The notes under the pieces were generated by a model. It did no database searches and was not told the DNA's origin. It saw only the letters and a list, made by a program, of their open reading frames with translations. A DNA stretch of 64,000 nt, taken from assembly GCA_013400115.1 (NCBI GenBank), contig VXBP01000417.1, positions 430,194 through 494,193 of the forward strand. Reading direction: 5' to 3'. The stretch is from Rhinopomastus cyanomelas (Eukaryota; Chordata; Aves; Bucerotiformes; Rhinopomastidae). The position numbers and the translations under genes are program-made. The first letter of the stretch is position 1; the number at the start of each line of letters is the position of its first letter. Positions 62,166-64,000 of the stretch are shown here, one piece after another.

Positions 62166-64000
62166 TGAACTGTGTGGATGTGTCTGCCGCACTTCTCCTG
62201 CCCAGATACTCTGTGCCTCAGTTTTCTCTGATGGGTGGAAGAAACAGCACTGCTGCGTCTCAGCTACCAAAGACAACCAAGAGCTGCATGTCAACACAAC
62301 AAAGCTCTCGCAGAAGCAACCGCAACAGGAACTGGCTCATTACACATCTCCAGTGAAAACCAGCTTTCTCCCTGTTATGAGGCCACAACATTTCAACAGG
62401 TTCTCAATACCAAAGGTCAGCTGCGCTCAACAATGGGATGAGCACTCCTGCAGAAGAAGGTGAATTTGGTATCCAAGGGTTACATTCTAGATTACCCACT
62501 GTCTTAGTAAGACACAGGCTCTGAGCAAAGCCTTTCCTAAGCACAGAGTATTCTCAACACGCACGTCCTGCTATCAGAAGAAGAGCTGCTCCAGTCCATC
62601 ACCAAGGTCTGTTTTCATCCAAACATCTGACATTCCCTATTTTTCAACCACATGTTCTCAACCTGAGACTCATTTCTGACCCTCGTTACTGGTGAGAGCC
62701 CTGCCAGCAAGGTCTTGTCCTCAAGTCTGTCATCAGTACAGCTCAGGTAAAAGAAGCAAAAAACATCTCCTACTGAGCCCAGCCAGCAAGAGCTGCCAAC
62801 TCTAACACCACCCCAGAAAATCACTACTACTGCAGCCTTGGGCAAGTCATACTACCAAATTCAGCCTTCCCCATCTACAAAAGCAGGGTGTACTTGGTGC
62901 CAATATTTTAGGAATGCTGCAAAAATTACTTAGCATTTGAAAAGAGCTTTGAAGATCAAAAACACTAGGCAAGGGCCAATTACTAGCATGTCAAGAAAAG
63001 GTGTAACCTGCTTGCCCTGGAGCAGGTGTACAATCACAGCAACAGCAAAACACAGACCCAACAGTGCCATTCTGTTCAAGTCCAACATAGGACTCTGTCC
63101 ATCAGGGTAGGAGGGTTTTGTTTGGGGTTTTTTTGTTTGGAGTTTTGATGGTATTTTTTGGTTGTCAGTTTGTTTGTATTTTTTTTTAAAAGCCACAACT
63201 TTCAGAGCCTTGTGCTGGGGCAAAAAAAAAAGTGTAAACAAGCCTTTTGTATGAACAAGGAATTAACACACAGAGTTTTAAACCAATAAATTAATTTCTC
63301 CTGGTAAAAGGAATCAGAAGAAAACCCGAATAGTTGGATGTTCTCACCTGCAACACGTTAACAGCTACTAAGCGATATGACAAAAACATCACCACCCCAG
63401 GACCCAGAATAGGGGTAGAAGCCCAGTTACCTCTGCTCCAGGCACTGACTGACTTTATAAAAGTCATGTTAGAGGCTGCACAGGTTTCTCTCACCTCTCC
63501 AAGACAGATCTGACTCTGCCCAACAGGAGCTTTGTAGCCTGGTCTCCTAAAGAAGCTCAGCCCACCCACGTTAGCTGTCTAGCACAGGAGTGCCTCTATT
63601 CCAAAGTCATCAGCTGGTTTCAGCCAAAAAACTGGTGCTGCAAAATAACCCTGCAAATTCCCTTGAACAGATGGTTAAGCAGATGAGGGAAACCCAGCAA
63701 CATCCCTGAAGGCTGCAGTATGAAAGCATCACCTAAGCACTGATGCTCAGGACTGAGCAGAACATTCTATGGAACTGATGGAGTTACCACACTGCTCTTT
63801 GAGAGAGCAAGTTTTAAGCAGCTAAGGCATCAATGATTGATCCTAACTCTTCATTGGACAAACTCTCCTCGTACTACTACTGGTACAGTAGGAGACAGGT
63901 CCTCTCCAAGCCCCTAAGACTCTGCCACTTCACAGCTCCACACCTCCAGAATCTTTCCTAGGATTTCAGCACTGCAAATCCAACCCATGCTCCCCCAGCC

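Larger units (their letters stand above)
59161..64000. other. upstream intron region of ESYT3, no exon recognised
   Basis: The first ESYT3 exon seen starts at 59160 and follows a normal acceptor. I searched the minus strand to the right for an exon with membrane segments followed by a basic helix and a Glu/Phe-rich stretch, as ESYT proteins have before the SMP domain, and found none. The region holds two CR1 copies and simple intronic sequence. Confidence 0.55.

Noticed and set aside
62930..63241. Hydrophobic minus-strand frame that could be the missing ESYT3 membrane hairpin exon
   Set aside because: It has two hydrophobic runs, but no following basic helix, no matching donor phase and no similarity to the ESYT N-terminal region; the flanking sequence is plain intron.

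Overview
The window is a gene-dense stretch of a vertebrate nuclear genome, almost certainly a bird. It carries about twenty fragments of the CR1 LINE family, several ending in the avian octamer tail (ATTCTATG-like). The spliced proteins are those of an amniote, and introns are short to medium. CR1 covers very roughly an eighth of the window and includes one element with a long open reverse transcriptase frame. That hints at a CR1-rich lineage such as woodpeckers and allies, but this is only inference.

Four protein genes are laid out as follows. (1) Bases 461-6652, + strand: the 3' half of a PARP9-like gene (end of a macrodomain, linker, degenerate ADP-ribosyltransferase domain). Its 5' exons lie off the left edge. 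(2) Bases 9973-14983, - strand: a complete FAIM gene, tail-to-tail with PARP9. It includes an upstream coding exon that gives a long, FAIM-L-type N terminus. (3) Bases 17953-31530, + strand: a complete 16-exon CEP70 gene, head-to-head with FAIM across a CpG island (about 17.1-18.2 kb) with tandem GC boxes. (4) Bases 32926-59160, - strand: ESYT3, tail-to-tail with CEP70. Twenty-two coding exons run from the start of the SMP domain to the stop codon; the membrane-hairpin exon(s) were not found and are probably beyond the right edge. All exon phases were chained by hand and join without stops: 514 residues for the PARP9 part, 184 or 207 for FAIM, 586 for CEP70 and 755 for the ESYT3 part.

FAIM, CEP70 and ESYT3 are also neighbours in mammals, so that block is conserved. 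They do not form a pathway: FAIM is a cytosolic survival factor, CEP70 a centrosome and microtubule protein, and ESYT3 an ER-plasma membrane lipid-transfer tether. In human, PARP9 lies about 16 Mb away from FAIM on the same chromosome, so its position here is a rearrangement worth checking.

The assembly has three single-N joins (19894, 26658, 53647). Two are flanked by repeated sequence that looks like unmerged contig ends. The third sits inside a CR1 that has lost its middle. I found no RNA genes, CRISPR arrays or unknown multi-gene system; the rest is introns, CR1 and simple repeats.
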